Assembly (NCBI GenBank): GCA_900546115.1
Contig: URBQ01000002.1
Span: 1-64,000 of the forward strand
From: an uncultured Collinsella sp.
GTDB lineage: Bacteria > Actinomycetota > Coriobacteriia > Coriobacteriales > Coriobacteriaceae
Direction of reading: 5' to 3'
DNA length: 64,000 bases
Shown here in pieces: positions 42,086 through 51,090 of this stretch (position 1 is its first letter; the number at the start of each line of letters is the position of its first letter). The position numbers and the translations under genes were made by a program. Under the pieces are notes generated by a model. That model saw only the letters and a list, made by a program, of their open reading frames with translations. It searched no databases and was not told the origin of the DNA.

Positions 42086-42364
42086 ATGCCGGGAGAGGGT
42101 TTTAAGGCGCTTGCCGATCCAACGCGACGGCGCATTTTGGAGTTGCTGCGCGAGGGCAATTGTACGGCCGGGGAGCTTGCCGAGCATTTTGACATCAGCA
42201 AGCCGTCGCTCAGCCATCATTTGGCGACGCTCAAAAACGCCGGGTTGGTGACCGACGAGCGCCATGGCCAAAACATCGTTTACAGCTTAAACACCACCGT
42301 CATGCAGGACTTGATTGGCTGGTTTATGGGCTTTACAGACACTGAAGGTGATGAGGATGAATAA
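42086..42364 (+). CDS. ArsR-family repressor (SdpR-like)
   Basis: A 92-residue winged-helix repressor. FKALADPTRRRILELLREGNC (read in parts) and DISKPSLSHHLATLKNAGLV are the ArsR signatures. It lacks metal-binding cysteines, and with the downstream SdpI-like gene it matches the sdpR-sdpI immunity pair of Bacillus. The ATG at 42086 follows GAGGAGGTCC. Confidence 0.88.
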   Translation: MPGEGFKALADPTRRRILELLREGNCTAGELAEHFDISKPSLSHHLATLKNAGLVTDERHGQNIVYSLNTTVMQDLIGWFMGFTDTEGDEDE

Positions 42365-43061
42365 CGAAAACAAGGGCATTCACGCCACGGGGGTATCGCC
42401 GCGTGTATGGGCCATGCTTGTTGTGGTCTGCGCTATTAATGTCGCGGCGCACCTTATGGTGATGCCGAGCTTGCCTGCACAGATTCCCACGCACTGGGGA
42501 GCGAACGGCGCCGTCGACGGTTGGGGCCCTAGCTGGATGGCCTCCGCGCTCGGCGTGCTGCCTCTGGCACTTCTTGCAATGTTCTACGTGGTGCCACGCA
42601 TTGACCCCAAAGGTGAGGCATATCGAACCTCGGGCAAGTTCTATCAGGGCTTCGTAATCGCCTTCACCTTGTTCATGTGTGCCATAAGCTGGTTGGGTGA
42701 GCTTACGGTCTGGGGCGTGGTGCCGGCGGTCGGTTCGGTCAACGTGCTGATTTCCGGTGCCATCGGTTTGCTGTTCATCGGCGTAGGCAACTACTTGCCG
42801 CGTGTGAAGCAGAACTATACGCTCGGTATCAAGACGCCCTGGGCGCTTGCCGATCCCGAGAACTGGCGCCGCACACAGCGCTTTGGCGGTGCTTGCTTTA
42901 TGGTGCTGGGTGTTGGTTTGATTGTGATGGGCGTGGCGGGTAGCGTGCTTTCGAGTGAATTCGTCGCCGCGGTGATTGCGGTGCTGGCGTTTGGTTCGGT
43001 CGGAGCCGTCTACGTCTACTCGTATCTGCTGTGGCGTAAATCGCAGCGAGCCGTTCGCTAA
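42357..43061 (+). CDS. SdpI-family membrane protein with DUF1648 domain
   Basis: A 234-residue protein with about six membrane helices. The N-terminal DUF1648 motif is LPAQIPTHWGANGAVDGWG; the SdpI motif is NYTLGIKTPWALADPENWRRTQRFGG (read in parts). SdpI gives immunity to a killing peptide and sequesters SdpR at the membrane. No sdpABC toxin genes are nearby. The start overlaps the arsR stop by 8 bases, so they are coupled. Confidence 0.88.
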   Translation: MNNENKGIHATGVSPRVWAMLVVVCAINVAAHLMVMPSLPAQIPTHWGANGAVDGWGPSWMASALGVLPLALLAMFYVVPRIDPKGEAYRTSGKFYQGFVIAFTLFMCAISWLGELTVWGVVPAVGSVNVLISGAIGLLFIGVGNYLPRVKQNYTLGIKTPWALADPENWRRTQRFGGACFMVLGVGLIVMGVAGSVLSSEFVAAVIAVLAFGSVGAVYVYSYLLWRKSQRAVR

Positions 43062-43126
43062 GGTTGCGGAAAACTAGCGTACGCAGTTCATAGTGTGTTC
43101 TGGGGGACTTTTCCCAGGTAGTATTA

Positions 43127-43153
43127 GGGGCGTGGGCAACCATGCCCCTTTTT
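43127..43153 (+). terminator. sdpRI terminator
   Basis: GGGGC-TGG and CCA-GCCCC form a stem with one bulge, followed by TTTTT. Confidence 0.8.
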
Positions 43154-43244
43154 CGTTAAGTTTCAGAGCTGATTTCCTCATTTCGTTTCCACTAAAGCGA
43201 AACAAGAATAGGGAAACAGCAGGTAGAAAGGATAAAACAGGCAA

Positions 43245-44924
43245 ATGGCGGAGTTTATCTACCAGATGTATCAGGCTCGCAAGGCCCATGGCGACAAGGT
43301 AATCCTTGACGACGTGACCCTGAGCTTCTACCCCGGTGCCAAGATCGGTGTCGTGGGCCCCAACGGCATGGGCAAGTCGACCCTGCTCAAGATCATGGCC
43401 GGTATCGAGGAGGTCTCAAACGGCGATGCCAGGCTCACCCCCGGCTACACCGTGGGTATCCTGCAGCAGGAACCGCCGCTCGACGACGACAAGACCGTTA
43501 TCGAGAACGTGCGCATGGCGTTTGGCGATATGATCGCCAAGGTCGATCGCTTCAATAAGATCGGCGAGGAGATGTGCGACCCGGATTGCGACATGGACGC
43601 CCTCATGGCCGAGATGGGCAAGCTCCAGGACGAGATTGATACCGCCGACGGCTGGGATATCGATTCCAAGCTCGGCCAGGCCATGGACGCCTTGCAGCTG
43701 CCCGATTCCGACATGCCGGTTAACGTGCTCTCCGGCGGCGAGCGTCGTCGCGTGGCGCTGTGCAAACTGCTGCTCGAGGCTCCCGACCTGCTGCTGCTCG
43801 ACGAGCCCACCAACCACTTGGACGCCGAGTCGATCCTGTGGCTCGAGCACTTCCTGCACAACTACCAGGGCGCGGTGCTTGCCGTCACGCACGATCGCTA
43901 CTTCCTGGATAACGTTGCCGAGTGGATCTGCGAGGTCGACCGCGGCCACCTTTATCCCTACAAGGGCAACTACTCCACGTATCTGGAGACCAAGGCCGCG
44001 CGTATTGAGGCGCAGGGCAACCGCGATGCCAAGCTCGCCAAGCGCATGGAGGCCGAGCTCGAGTGGGTACGCAGCTCGCCCAAGGCTCGCCAGGCCAAGA
44101 ACAAGGCCCGTCTGGCTCGCTACGAGGAGATGGAGGCCGAGGCCCGCGCAAGCCAGAAGCTCGACTGGACCGACATCCGCATCCCTGTGGGCCCGCGTCT
44201 GGGCAACAAGGTGCTCGAGGCCCATCACCTGCACAAGGAGTTCGATGGCCGCGTGCTCATCGATGACCTTTCGTTCACCCTGCCGCGCAACGGCATTGTG
44301 GGCGTTATCGGCCCCAACGGTGTCGGTAAGACCACGCTGTTCAAGACGATTGTGGGCCTGGAGCCGCTGACTTCGGGCGAGCTCGAGGTGGGCGAGACCG
44401 TCAAGATTTCTTACGTCGACCAGAACCGTTCCGGCATCGACCCCGACAAGAACCTGTGGGAGGTCGTCTCGGATGGCCTGGACCACATGATGGTCGGCGA
44501 GACCGAGGTTCCGAGCCGCGCTTATGTGGCGAGCTTTGGCTTTAAGGGCCAGGACCAGCAGAAGCGCGCTGGCGTACTCTCCGGTGGCGAGCGCAACCGT
44601 CTGAACTTGGCGCTTACGCTCAAGCAGGGCGGCAACCTGCTGCTCCTCGACGAGCCCACGAACGACCTCGACGTCGAGACGCTGTCCTCGCTTGAAGCGG
44701 CGCTGCTCGAGTTCCCGGGCTGCTCGGTGGTCATTAGCCACGACCGTATGTTCCTGGACCGCGTCGCCACGCACATCCTGGCGTGGGAGGGCACCGACGA
44801 GAATCCGGGCAACTGGTATTGGTTCGAGGGCAACTTCGAGGCCTATCAGGCCAACCGTATCGAGCGCCTGGGCGAGGACGCAGCCCAGCCGCATCGTATT
44901 CACCGCAAGCTGACGCGCGATTAG
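43245..44924 (+). CDS. ettA: Energy-dependent translational throttle protein (ABC-F)
   Basis: A 559-residue ABC-F protein that binds the ribosomal E site and gates elongation by ATP/ADP ratio. It holds two ATPase domains: Walker A motifs GPNGMGKST and GPNGVGKTT, signatures LSGGERRRVA and LSGGERNRLN, and LLLDEPTNHLD/LLLDEPTNDLD. The arm and linker between them have the length typical of EttA. No membrane segment is present. Confidence 0.95.
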   Translation: MAEFIYQMYQARKAHGDKVILDDVTLSFYPGAKIGVVGPNGMGKSTLLKIMAGIEEVSNGDARLTPGYTVGILQQEPPLDDDKTVIENVRMAFGDMIAKVDRFNKIGEEMCDPDCDMDALMAEMGKLQDEIDTADGWDIDSKLGQAMDALQLPDSDMPVNVLSGGERRRVALCKLLLEAPDLLLLDEPTNHLDAESILWLEHFLHNYQGAVLAVTHDRYFLDNVAEWICEVDRGHLYPYKGNYSTYLETKAARIEAQGNRDAKLAKRMEAELEWVRSSPKARQAKNKARLARYEEMEAEARASQKLDWTDIRIPVGPRLGNKVLEAHHLHKEFDGRVLIDDLSFTLPRNGIVGVIGPNGVGKTTLFKTIVGLEPLTSGELEVGETVKISYVDQNRSGIDPDKNLWEVVSDGLDHMMVGETEVPSRAYVASFGFKGQDQQKRAGVLSGGERNRLNLALTLKQGGNLLLLDEPTNDLDVETLSSLEAALLEFPGCSVVISHDRMFLDRVATHILAWEGTDENPGNWYWFEGNFEAYQANRIERLGEDAAQPHRIHRKLTRD

Positions 44925-44934
44925 TAGCAAGTAG

Positions 44935-44964
44935 AAAGGCCGCCAGCAAGGGCGGCCTTTCTTG
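44935..44964 (+). terminator. ettA terminator
   Basis: AAAGGCCGCC pairs with GGCGGCCTTT around a six-base loop, followed by CTTG. Confidence 0.85.
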
Positions 44965-45136
44965 TAGCAATTGCACTGCAGCTATGCCCTGGCTGCTGGT
45001 TTGATTCATAATCAAAGTCATCTCTTTGGGATTAAAGCCCGTTTTTGCTATGAGTGATTTTCTAATTCCGTTTAAAACGTAAAGACGTATTGGGCTACAA
45101 GGACATAAGCAAATCGAATTGAAATATAACCAGTGC

Positions 45137-45148
45137 TGTAACGTTACA
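45137..45148. promoter_or_regulatory. Perfect 12-bp palindrome upstream of the Tat-exported gene
   Basis: TGTAACGTTACA lies 57 bases before the start codon in AT-rich DNA and could be an operator. A TATAG element follows. The 240 bases between the ettA terminator and this gene hold no other gene. Confidence 0.4.
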
Positions 45149-45204
45149 AAAAAGGTTATAGAATAGGAGTATCTTATAAGTCGCTCCTCTAGAAAGAAGA
45201 ACAT

Positions 45205-46332
45205 ATGCTTTCGCGTCGTCGTTTTCTGCAACTTGTCGCGTCTTCAATTGTCGCCTTAGCCGCACGTCCGAAAGAGGTTTTTGCTTCGACGGGCAATATT
45301 GATGGTGAGCAGATACAATTTACTTCAGAAATTGCGCAAGAGCTTGCCGATAAATATATAAAGGGACTCCTCGGCTCTTCGTATACGCCCTCTGACCCTA
45401 TTCCTTTTGTAGACGTTGATGGGTCCCCGCTTGGCTACATTGTTCCGGTTGTGACATTCAATAGAGCCGCGGGCTATTTGGTTTTAGATGCTTCAGATGA
45501 TGAAATACTTACGGGATATCGTTTTGGAGACGGCTTAGTCAGCCCTATGGATCGGGGAGGAGATCTTGGTGTTGAGTCTTATTCTTTCAATAACCCAGTC
45601 GTAATGATCAATCCATTCGAATTCGGTGTGCAATCTTTGGACGGTTCAATAACAACAAATTGCGGAAGAACAATCCCGGCTGTTTCCATAGAAGGACGGC
45701 CTGTCGTTTTATCGAATAAACCTTCAAGCTGGAACGATGTCGTAATTTACGCAACTCAAATGCAGGATTACACAGTATCTGGATTTCGTTCCATTTCTCA
45801 GTTTATGTCATATGATGAAAGCGAGATTAAGAGGCTTACTGCCCACTATGCTTGTATGGTGACAGCTTTTTCGAACGTTGCGGAACTGTATGGCATTGCC
45901 AATTTATATAGCGACCCTTCGCAATATATGCAGATATGGAATTACACCAATACCCATGCTCTTTCCGATGAAGAACAGACTGTTCCCGGCGTTGTTTTGG
46001 GCGGAACGCCGATATCAACCTGTGCAACGGGGTTTACAAATTACTGCGCAAGCAGAGGAAGTACTCTTATCGCCCGCACTGTCTCCTCTCCGGCTATCGC
46101 GAGCATTCAAAATGAGATTAACTCTAATAGACCGAATGTTTTACATGCGAGTTTGTACAACGGATCAGCCCATTCTGTAACAGCGGAGGCTTACGCCACA
46201 CTTACTGGTAAGAAAACTGGAGAGACAAGGCAGATGATTGGCATAGCGGACGGCTGGAATTCATCTTTATCCTTCCTGAAGTATGATCAGAGCTATTATG
46301 CGTGGACTTATGGAACGACTTTTTCGAAGTAG
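45205..46332 (+). CDS. Tat-exported protein with papain-like features
   Basis: A 375-residue protein. The N-terminus MLSRRRFLQLVASSIVALAA is a twin-arginine signal. The mature part has HYACMVTAFSNVAELYG, which resembles the active-site Cys helix of C10/C39 cysteine peptidases (usually C-x-P-T-A), and SAHSVTAEAY, which resembles the following catalytic His strand. A pro-region like that of streptopain may precede them. Base composition is lower in GC than ettA. Function is unproven; it may be an inactive papain-fold binding protein. Confidence 0.6.
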   Translation: MLSRRRFLQLVASSIVALAARPKEVFASTGNIDGEQIQFTSEIAQELADKYIKGLLGSSYTPSDPIPFVDVDGSPLGYIVPVVTFNRAAGYLVLDASDDEILTGYRFGDGLVSPMDRGGDLGVESYSFNNPVVMINPFEFGVQSLDGSITTNCGRTIPAVSIEGRPVVLSNKPSSWNDVVIYATQMQDYTVSGFRSISQFMSYDESEIKRLTAHYACMVTAFSNVAELYGIANLYSDPSQYMQIWNYTNTHALSDEEQTVPGVVLGGTPISTCATGFTNYCASRGSTLIARTVSSPAIASIQNEINSNRPNVLHASLYNGSAHSVTAEAYATLTGKKTGETRQMIGIADGWNSSLSFLKYDQSYYAWTYGTTFSK

Positions 46333-46702
46333 GGCGATTCGTCTAGCTCTGTCTTTGGTGCTGATGGCTTCATTGGTGGGCTGTTCAACAAAGGAAGAGA
46401 TATCGCGCGGAGGTTCCGGAGAAGTGACTGCGACAGACTCAGGTTCATTAGAAATAGCTGGCGGGCATGCCGATGTGATGTTACAAGGAGAAGGCGTGCT
46501 TAGGTCGATTGATGCTGAAGACGCTGTCTGCTCAATAGAGGATTTGAAGACAGGTGAAACTGCATCGTACCGAGTTTCAGATAATGCTGCGAATATGATT
46601 GAGTCGATACCGACTGGAGCGCAGGTTTCTTTTAGATACTTTGCTCCGCAACTTGAGGATGAGCTTGCTTCTCTGGTGTCTATATGCGCCGATGACAACT
46701 AA
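46310..46702 (+). CDS. Small lipoprotein
   Basis: A 130-residue lipoprotein: a basic start, a hydrophobic stretch and the lipobox SLVGC, followed by a Ser/Gly-rich linker. The remainder is a small acidic beta-type domain with one internal Cys. No family is recognised. The start overlaps the end of the papain-like gene by 23 bases, so the two are probably one operon. ATGs at 46283 and 46298 are alternatives. Confidence 0.6.
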   Translation: MERLFRSRAIRLALSLVLMASLVGCSTKEEISRGGSGEVTATDSGSLEIAGGHADVMLQGEGVLRSIDAEDAVCSIEDLKTGETASYRVSDNAANMIESIPTGAQVSFRYFAPQLEDELASLVSICADDN

Positions 46703-46716
46703 AAGGCCTGAATTCA

Positions 46717-46758
46717 AACGGCCTCGGATGGTCAATTGGCTATCCGAGGCCGTTTTTT
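46717..46758. terminator. Bidirectional terminator
   Basis: A perfect 13-bp stem (AACGGCCTCGGAT / ATCCGAGGCCGTT) is followed by TTTT on the plus strand. It lies between convergent genes and overlaps the stop codon of the minus-strand gene. Confidence 0.88.
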
Positions 46759-47209
46759 ACTCGACCGGGGCTTCGACCTTGTCGATGGCCCAGGTGGCTC
46801 CGAGGCCGCCGGTGGTGTTGCGGCGAATGCGTACGGTGACTTCGTGGCGTTTGCCGGCCTGTGTGTAGCGCAGGGGGAAGCTCGCGCGGTTACGGCCAGC
46901 CTCGATGGTACCGCGCTCGCGAGCGATCCAGTAGTACTCGCCGACGATGCCGAGGGTGTCGGCGCCGTAGGGGAGATAAGTCGACAGCTGGTGCAGCAGC
47001 GGACTAGGGCAGAAGACCTCGGTCGCGAAATCGATGGGGAAGTCCCCGGGGATGGTCGGTGCTGCGGGAGCGGGGGCCGGTGCTGAATTGGGGACCGGAG
47101 TCGGTGCAGGTGTGGGAGCCTGGTCACAGGCGGGTGCGGATGCGGACTCAATGACAGGTGCAGACTCAGATGCCGCTTCTGGCTTAGCTATGGAATCTGT
47201 CGGTTCCAC
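46757..47209 (-). CDS. C-terminal part of a frameshifted protein
   Basis: An open frame of 150 codons. It begins with a Pro/Ala-rich linker and ends in a compact domain of about 95 residues (FPIDFATEVFCPSPLLHQLS to the C-terminus) of no family I recognise. Its first possible start is a GTG without a ribosome binding site, and the upstream gene ends 22 bases inside it in another frame with the same kind of low-complexity linker. This indicates that both were one protein of about 440 residues. Confidence 0.6.
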   Translation of the reverse strand: MEPTDSIAKPEAASESAPVIESASAPACDQAPTPAPTPVPNSAPAPAPAAPTIPGDFPIDFATEVFCPSPLLHQLSTYLPYGADTLGIVGEYYWIARERGTIEAGRNRASFPLRYTQAGKRHEVTVRIRRNTTGGLGATWAIDKVEAPVE

Positions 47210-48063
47210 GGAGATGGACGTGTCTTCGGTCCCGGTTTTGGCACCGCCTGCAGCGTGTCCTCTGCCTCGACGTTCGGCTTGGCCTCGACCGGCGTGGATA
47301 CCATGGTGGTGATGCCGGCGTTGGCGTTCTCGGGGTCATAGACAACCGTGAGCGAGATGGCGGGCTGCGGCGTCTCGGGTTCCGGCGTCGCCTCGGTAGC
47401 GTCTTGATTCGCGGGCTCGTCGGACTGGTCGTCCTCGGCGTTGTCGCCAAAGACATCGCTGTTTTGGAACGCAGGCGTCTCGGGTTGGCCGGCGGTTTCT
47501 TCGGCTTTTGACTTGGGAACCTCGTTGAGCTCAACGGCGGCTTCCTGCTCAGCCATGACTTCGGGCTCGGTCGTGGCAGCGATTTCAGTTTCGACCTCTG
47601 CCGTTACTTCAGCAGTGACTTCAGCCTCTACCTCGGGCTCGGGCTCCGGAGCGACTTCGGCCACGGACTCGGGCTCGGGACGCTTAACGTGCTTGGGACG
47701 CACGGCCTTCAGGTCCTTCTCGCCGCGCTTTTTCTTTTTGTAGGACTGCTTGGCGCCCTTGGCGGCCTTGGGCTTGTCCTCGCCCTTGGCAAGGGCAGCA
47801 TCCCAGGCCTCATTGGCGATGACGGTGGCATACAGACGTCCGCCCTTAAAGACGGTCAGCTTAATGCAGTCGTCGAGTTCCTCGAGCAGCTCGCGCGTGG
47901 ACTCGAAGCCCAGGTCATAAGCGGTCATATCGCCAGCGGCGAGTGTCTCCTCGACCTGTGTCATAAACGTTTGCTTGCCGCATCCAATCGCATCGCGCAG
48001 CAGGCGATACAGATAGATGTGGTTGCCCAGCGATAGCGTGGGCTTAACTATTGTCTTGCTCAT
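47188..48063 (-). CDS. N-terminal part of a frameshifted protein
   Basis: A 291-codon ORF. Residues 1-85 (SLGNHIYLYRLLRDAIGCGK, then SFESTRELLEEL-like helices) resemble a small winged-helix domain, somewhat like OST-HTH/LOTUS. Then comes a Lys-rich patch (SYKKKKRG) and a long acidic Glu/Pro/Thr/Ala linker. The last 15 residues (KPGPKTRPSPWNRQIP) look out of frame. The ATG at 48063 follows AGAGGAGA. Function unknown; nucleic-acid binding is a guess. Confidence 0.65.
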   Translation of the reverse strand: MSKTIVKPTLSLGNHIYLYRLLRDAIGCGKQTFMTQVEETLAAGDMTAYDLGFESTRELLEELDDCIKLTVFKGGRLYATVIANEAWDAALAKGEDKPKAAKGAKQSYKKKKRGEKDLKAVRPKHVKRPEPESVAEVAPEPEPEVEAEVTAEVTAEVETEIAATTEPEVMAEQEAAVELNEVPKSKAEETAGQPETPAFQNSDVFGDNAEDDQSDEPANQDATEATPEPETPQPAISLTVVYDPENANAGITTMVSTPVEAKPNVEAEDTLQAVPKPGPKTRPSPWNRQIP

Positions 48064-48134
48064 GGCAAATCTCCTCTTTACACACCAAAGCATCTTACCA
48101 TCGCGCAGGGCTTGCCACCTCGGCGCCCAAAGCA

Positions 48135-48167
48135 AACGGGCGCGACCGTTGCCGGTTCGCGCCCGTT
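48135..48167. terminator. Hairpin between two minus-strand genes
   Basis: AACGGGCGCGA pairs perfectly with TCGCGCCCGTT around an 11-base loop. On the minus strand it is followed by TTTGC, so it ends the membrane-protein transcript. Confidence 0.75.
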
Positions 48168-48201
48168 ATACAGGTCGGTTATCTGTGAGAGGCGATCGTG
48201 C

Positions 48202-49146
48202 TTAGTTGCCCGATGTCGTGCCTTGGCTCGAGCTGTCGGATGCCGTGCCGGATGCGGTTCCGCTCGAGCTGTTTGTGTTGCTGTTGTCGGTTGAGCCCGT
48301 GCCCGATGCATTGCCGCTCGTCTGGTCACCCGTGCTCTGCTGAGAGCCGTCGGTCGTTTGGCTGGAGTCGGTCGTTCCGGATTGTGTGCCGCCGCTGTTC
48401 GAAGAGGAATCGGTGCCTTGCGACTGATCAGGGGTGGTCGAGGAAGAATCGGTGGGTGCGGAGTTGGCCTGTGAGTCGTTCTGCTGGCTTTGCGATTGGC
48501 CGGCGCTGTCCGCGTCTTGCTCGGTCGTGCGCGACGAAAGGATTGGCTCGGGGCGCTCGCCCAGACCCTCACCGGCGGTGGTTATAAGGATGGCGCCGGC
48601 GCAGGCGATAACCGCGACGATGGCGATGGCGATCGAGAAGATGATGACCTTCTTTTGCGTCTGGCTGCGCTCTTCCGCCGCCTTGGCGCGCAGGCTGTTG
48701 GGGGCGACGCGCGCCGTGGTCGCGCGTCCCGCGACCTGACGCATCTCCTGCGTAGTCGCGGCGCCGCCCAGGTGCTCCTCGGCATTAAGCTCAACGGGCT
48801 CATAGGCGCCGGCGGGGTAGTCGACGGCGGCGTGCGTACCTTTGAGGGCTTCGGCGCTGGCAGAGATAAAGTGGCGGTAGACCTGCGAGGACACAACGGT
48901 GATGACCGAGCTCACGGCGGCACCAATTACTGAACCAGCGATACCAATCTTGGAGGCAAGCGCCACGCTCGTGGCGGCAGCTGCGGCGCCGGCGATGATC
49001 TGGGGAATGGAAATGTCATCGAACAGGCCCTTTTTGGGCGCGATGGCCATGGTCTGTCCGATGGAATGGTTCTCGTGCACGCCGTTGTTGAGCGATGCCG
49101 GCGTTATGACGCGCGTGCGCGGCGCGTCGGTGTACTTGGTTGTCAT
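48202..49146 (-). CDS. Membrane protein with long Ser/Thr/Gly/Gln-rich tail
   Basis: A 314-residue protein. Residues 45-90 are hydrophobic with small residues (AGAAAAATSVALASKIGIAG). A clear membrane helix lies at about 168-190 (IIFSIAIAIVAVIACAGAIL). The last 110 residues are almost only Ser, Thr, Gly, Gln, Asn and Asp, a likely extracellular disordered stalk. No cell-wall sorting motif is seen. Function unknown. The gene has high GC, unlike the AT-rich genes to its right. Confidence 0.7.
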   Translation of the reverse strand: MTTKYTDAPRTRVITPASLNNGVHENHSIGQTMAIAPKKGLFDDISIPQIIAGAAAAATSVALASKIGIAGSVIGAAVSSVITVVSSQVYRHFISASAEALKGTHAAVDYPAGAYEPVELNAEEHLGGAATTQEMRQVAGRATTARVAPNSLRAKAAEERSQTQKKVIIFSIAIAIVAVIACAGAILITTAGEGLGERPEPILSSRTTEQDADSAGQSQSQQNDSQANSAPTDSSSTTPDQSQGTDSSSNSGGTQSGTTDSSQTTDGSQQSTGDQTSGNASGTGSTDNSNTNSSSGTASGTASDSSSQGTTSGN

Positions 49147-49320
49147 ACGGGGTCCTCCCGGTGTAAATCTGCTTCGTTTCGTGTAGCCATCAGGGTACCC
49201 ACCAGATGTGAATCATACGTGACATTTAACAGATACCATCAACTCATCAAGGGGGCCTGCTGTCTTTGGTGCAATAGCTTGATGCTAAACTGGATTTATG
49301 TTTGCGAGGTGGTTTACGTG

Positions 49321-49539
49321 ATGTACCCGTATATGACATTCGAAGATGGAACCGAGGTCATTCATTCTGACCTGATTACAGATGGCGATATTGAAAAGGT
49401 TATCGTGCATTTTGAGCGACCGACGGCAGAGGGCTTCGACTCCGCTCGTTGTGAGTTGCCTTCCTGTTCGTGGACTGACTGGGAAGGGCATTTTACTCAG
49501 AGTGAAAAACGAGCTTTCGAAGAGTGTCTGAGCAAATAA
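49321..49539 (+). CDS. Small acidic hypothetical protein
   Basis: A 72-residue soluble protein; the ATG follows CGAGGTGGTTTACGTG. It starts MYPYMTFEDGTEVIHSDLI and holds two cysteines in RCELPSCSW. No family is recognised. It is the first gene of the AT-rich accessory block. The 100 bases after it hold a direct repeat, TAGTTCGA(G/A) spaced by 9-10 bases, and a likely promoter for the next operon. Confidence 0.6.
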   Translation: MYPYMTFEDGTEVIHSDLITDGDIEKVIVHFERPTAEGFDSARCELPSCSWTDWEGHFTQSEKRAFEECLSK

Positions 49540-49639
49540 TTTAGATTAGTTCGAGTTTAGTTCGAATAAAGAAGCTGAATGCGATGACCTAAAGCGTATG
49601 CATTTTTAGTATTAGATGCGTATGAAATGGAGGATGTGA

Positions 49640-49921
49640 ATGGATGAGCTAATAGACTTTAAAAAACGATTTCTCAAGAATGGCGAGCTGGTTTCAATTC
49701 CAAAAAAGGAAAGCTATAAAAGAATCATGCTGCTATGGGCCGTCTCTTTCTTTGAATTAAATACAAGTTATACGGAGCTTCAGGTTAATCGTGTGCTGTC
49801 ACAGCTCTATCCTGATTATGCCGTGTTGAGGCGGTACTTGGTTGATTATGGATTCCTATTAAGGGATGAACGAGGCCTGAAATACGAGGTTAATCGTGAT
49901 GTTCACGGTATTGAGAGCTAG
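49640..49921 (+). CDS. DUF2087-domain protein
   Basis: A 93-residue protein matching the DUF2087 domain: FLKNGELVSIPKKESYKRIMLL (read in parts), TELQVNRVLSQLYPDYAVLRRYLVDYGFL and a basic RDERGLKYEV end. The domain is often found in small regulators. It is first in a four-gene operon with the MFS exporter, radical SAM enzyme and short peptide. The ATG follows AATGGAGGATGTGA. Its end overlaps the MFS start by 23 bases. Confidence 0.8.
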   Translation: MDELIDFKKRFLKNGELVSIPKKESYKRIMLLWAVSFFELNTSYTELQVNRVLSQLYPDYAVLRRYLVDYGFLLRDERGLKYEVNRDVHGIES

Positions 49922-51083
49922 CCGTCCGGTTCGGGTCCTATATATTGCTAGAGGGATAAGCGAAATAGGCAATTGGTGTGCGAATATTGCTTTGCCAATG
50001 CTGATTTACGAGGTAACTCACGATGTTTCTGCAACTGCTTTGATGGTCTGCTGCAGATTTGCCCCCTCTCTGTTTTCAGTTGCGCTCGCGCAGCTGCCTC
50101 AGAAGATGGGTATCGGGACACTGCAGGCCATGAGATTGGCAGACTTAATTCGCGCGGGATTATTCGTTTGCTATATTTTTGTTGATAGTAAATGGAGTAT
50201 GTTTGCTATTACGTGCGCGGTATCGCTTTGCCGAACGGTAGAAATGCCCTGCTTTTACTCGTTGTTAAGAGCCAATACGAATAGTATCAATCGCGACGTA
50301 ATTAATAATTCGTTTGGGTTCCTGCAGAATTTGATGATGGTTCTGGGGCCAGTTGCCGGCGGTTTTGTTGTCGCTCAATTTGGGGCGGAGGCTGTTCTTG
50401 CATTAGACGCGCTTTCTTTTGCCGCGTCGTTCTGGTTGCTGCGAGATGTTCCGTCGGTTATCGAGGTTAATGATAAAGAGGGAATAAGCAAAAATGAAAA
50501 AAACAGGACTGCATTTAGTGATCTTAGCGCGAAGCACTTGGCAATTGGTTTCCTATTAATCGATATTTCTAGTGGCGTGGCATTCGGCTCTCTGAATTCT
50601 CTTTTGCCAGCTATAGCGCAATTGCAATTTGACTCGTCATCGATACAATACGGATTCCTTCAGAGTAGTCTTACAATCGGACTGTTGTTCGGAAATACAA
50701 TATATGGTCGTTTAATCAGTGGTTCCGATTGCGTTAAATCATATTGTTTTGTGACGTATCTTGCGCTCGGTGCGTATCTGGCGTTTGGCTATCGCTATGC
50801 GTCTGGGATATCGTTTATTTTCCTTTTTATCGTCGGTGCCGGAAACGCCATTCAAGATGTGCTTCTCATAACATCGCTGCAGGATTTGGCGAGAGACGGA
50901 TCTGAATCGATAAGCCTGTTTTCAATTAGGGAGTCTTTGCAATCGGTTGCTGTTGTTATTTCAACACTTCTTGTTTCGCTGTTCACGAGCATCGCGATGT
51001 TCTCAATTCTCGTTACAGGACTTGGTGTATTTTCAATTATGATGGTAGTTGTGTTTCAATTGAATTATTTGCGAAAGATGTGA
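49899..51083 (+). CDS. MFS exporter
   Basis: A 394-residue major facilitator with about 12 helices, of the MFS_3/EntS macrolide and siderophore efflux type (RVLYIARGISEIGNWCANIALPML, read in parts, is the usual helix 1). Low GC, unlike most of the window. Overlap with the DUF2087 gene and 7-base spacing to the radical SAM gene show one operon. It probably exports the product of the radical SAM/peptide pair. Confidence 0.85.
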   Translation: MFTVLRASRPVRVLYIARGISEIGNWCANIALPMLIYEVTHDVSATALMVCCRFAPSLFSVALAQLPQKMGIGTLQAMRLADLIRAGLFVCYIFVDSKWSMFAITCAVSLCRTVEMPCFYSLLRANTNSINRDVINNSFGFLQNLMMVLGPVAGGFVVAQFGAEAVLALDALSFAASFWLLRDVPSVIEVNDKEGISKNEKNRTAFSDLSAKHLAIGFLLIDISSGVAFGSLNSLLPAIAQLQFDSSSIQYGFLQSSLTIGLLFGNTIYGRLISGSDCVKSYCFVTYLALGAYLAFGYRYASGISFIFLFIVGAGNAIQDVLLITSLQDLARDGSESISLFSIRESLQSVAVVISTLLVSLFTSIAMFSILVTGLGVFSIMMVVVFQLNYLRKM

Positions 51084-51090
51084 CGTTGAT

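Noticed and set aside
43416..44930. 504-codon minus-strand ORF opposite ettA
   Set aside because: It is an antisense shadow produced by high GC at third positions.
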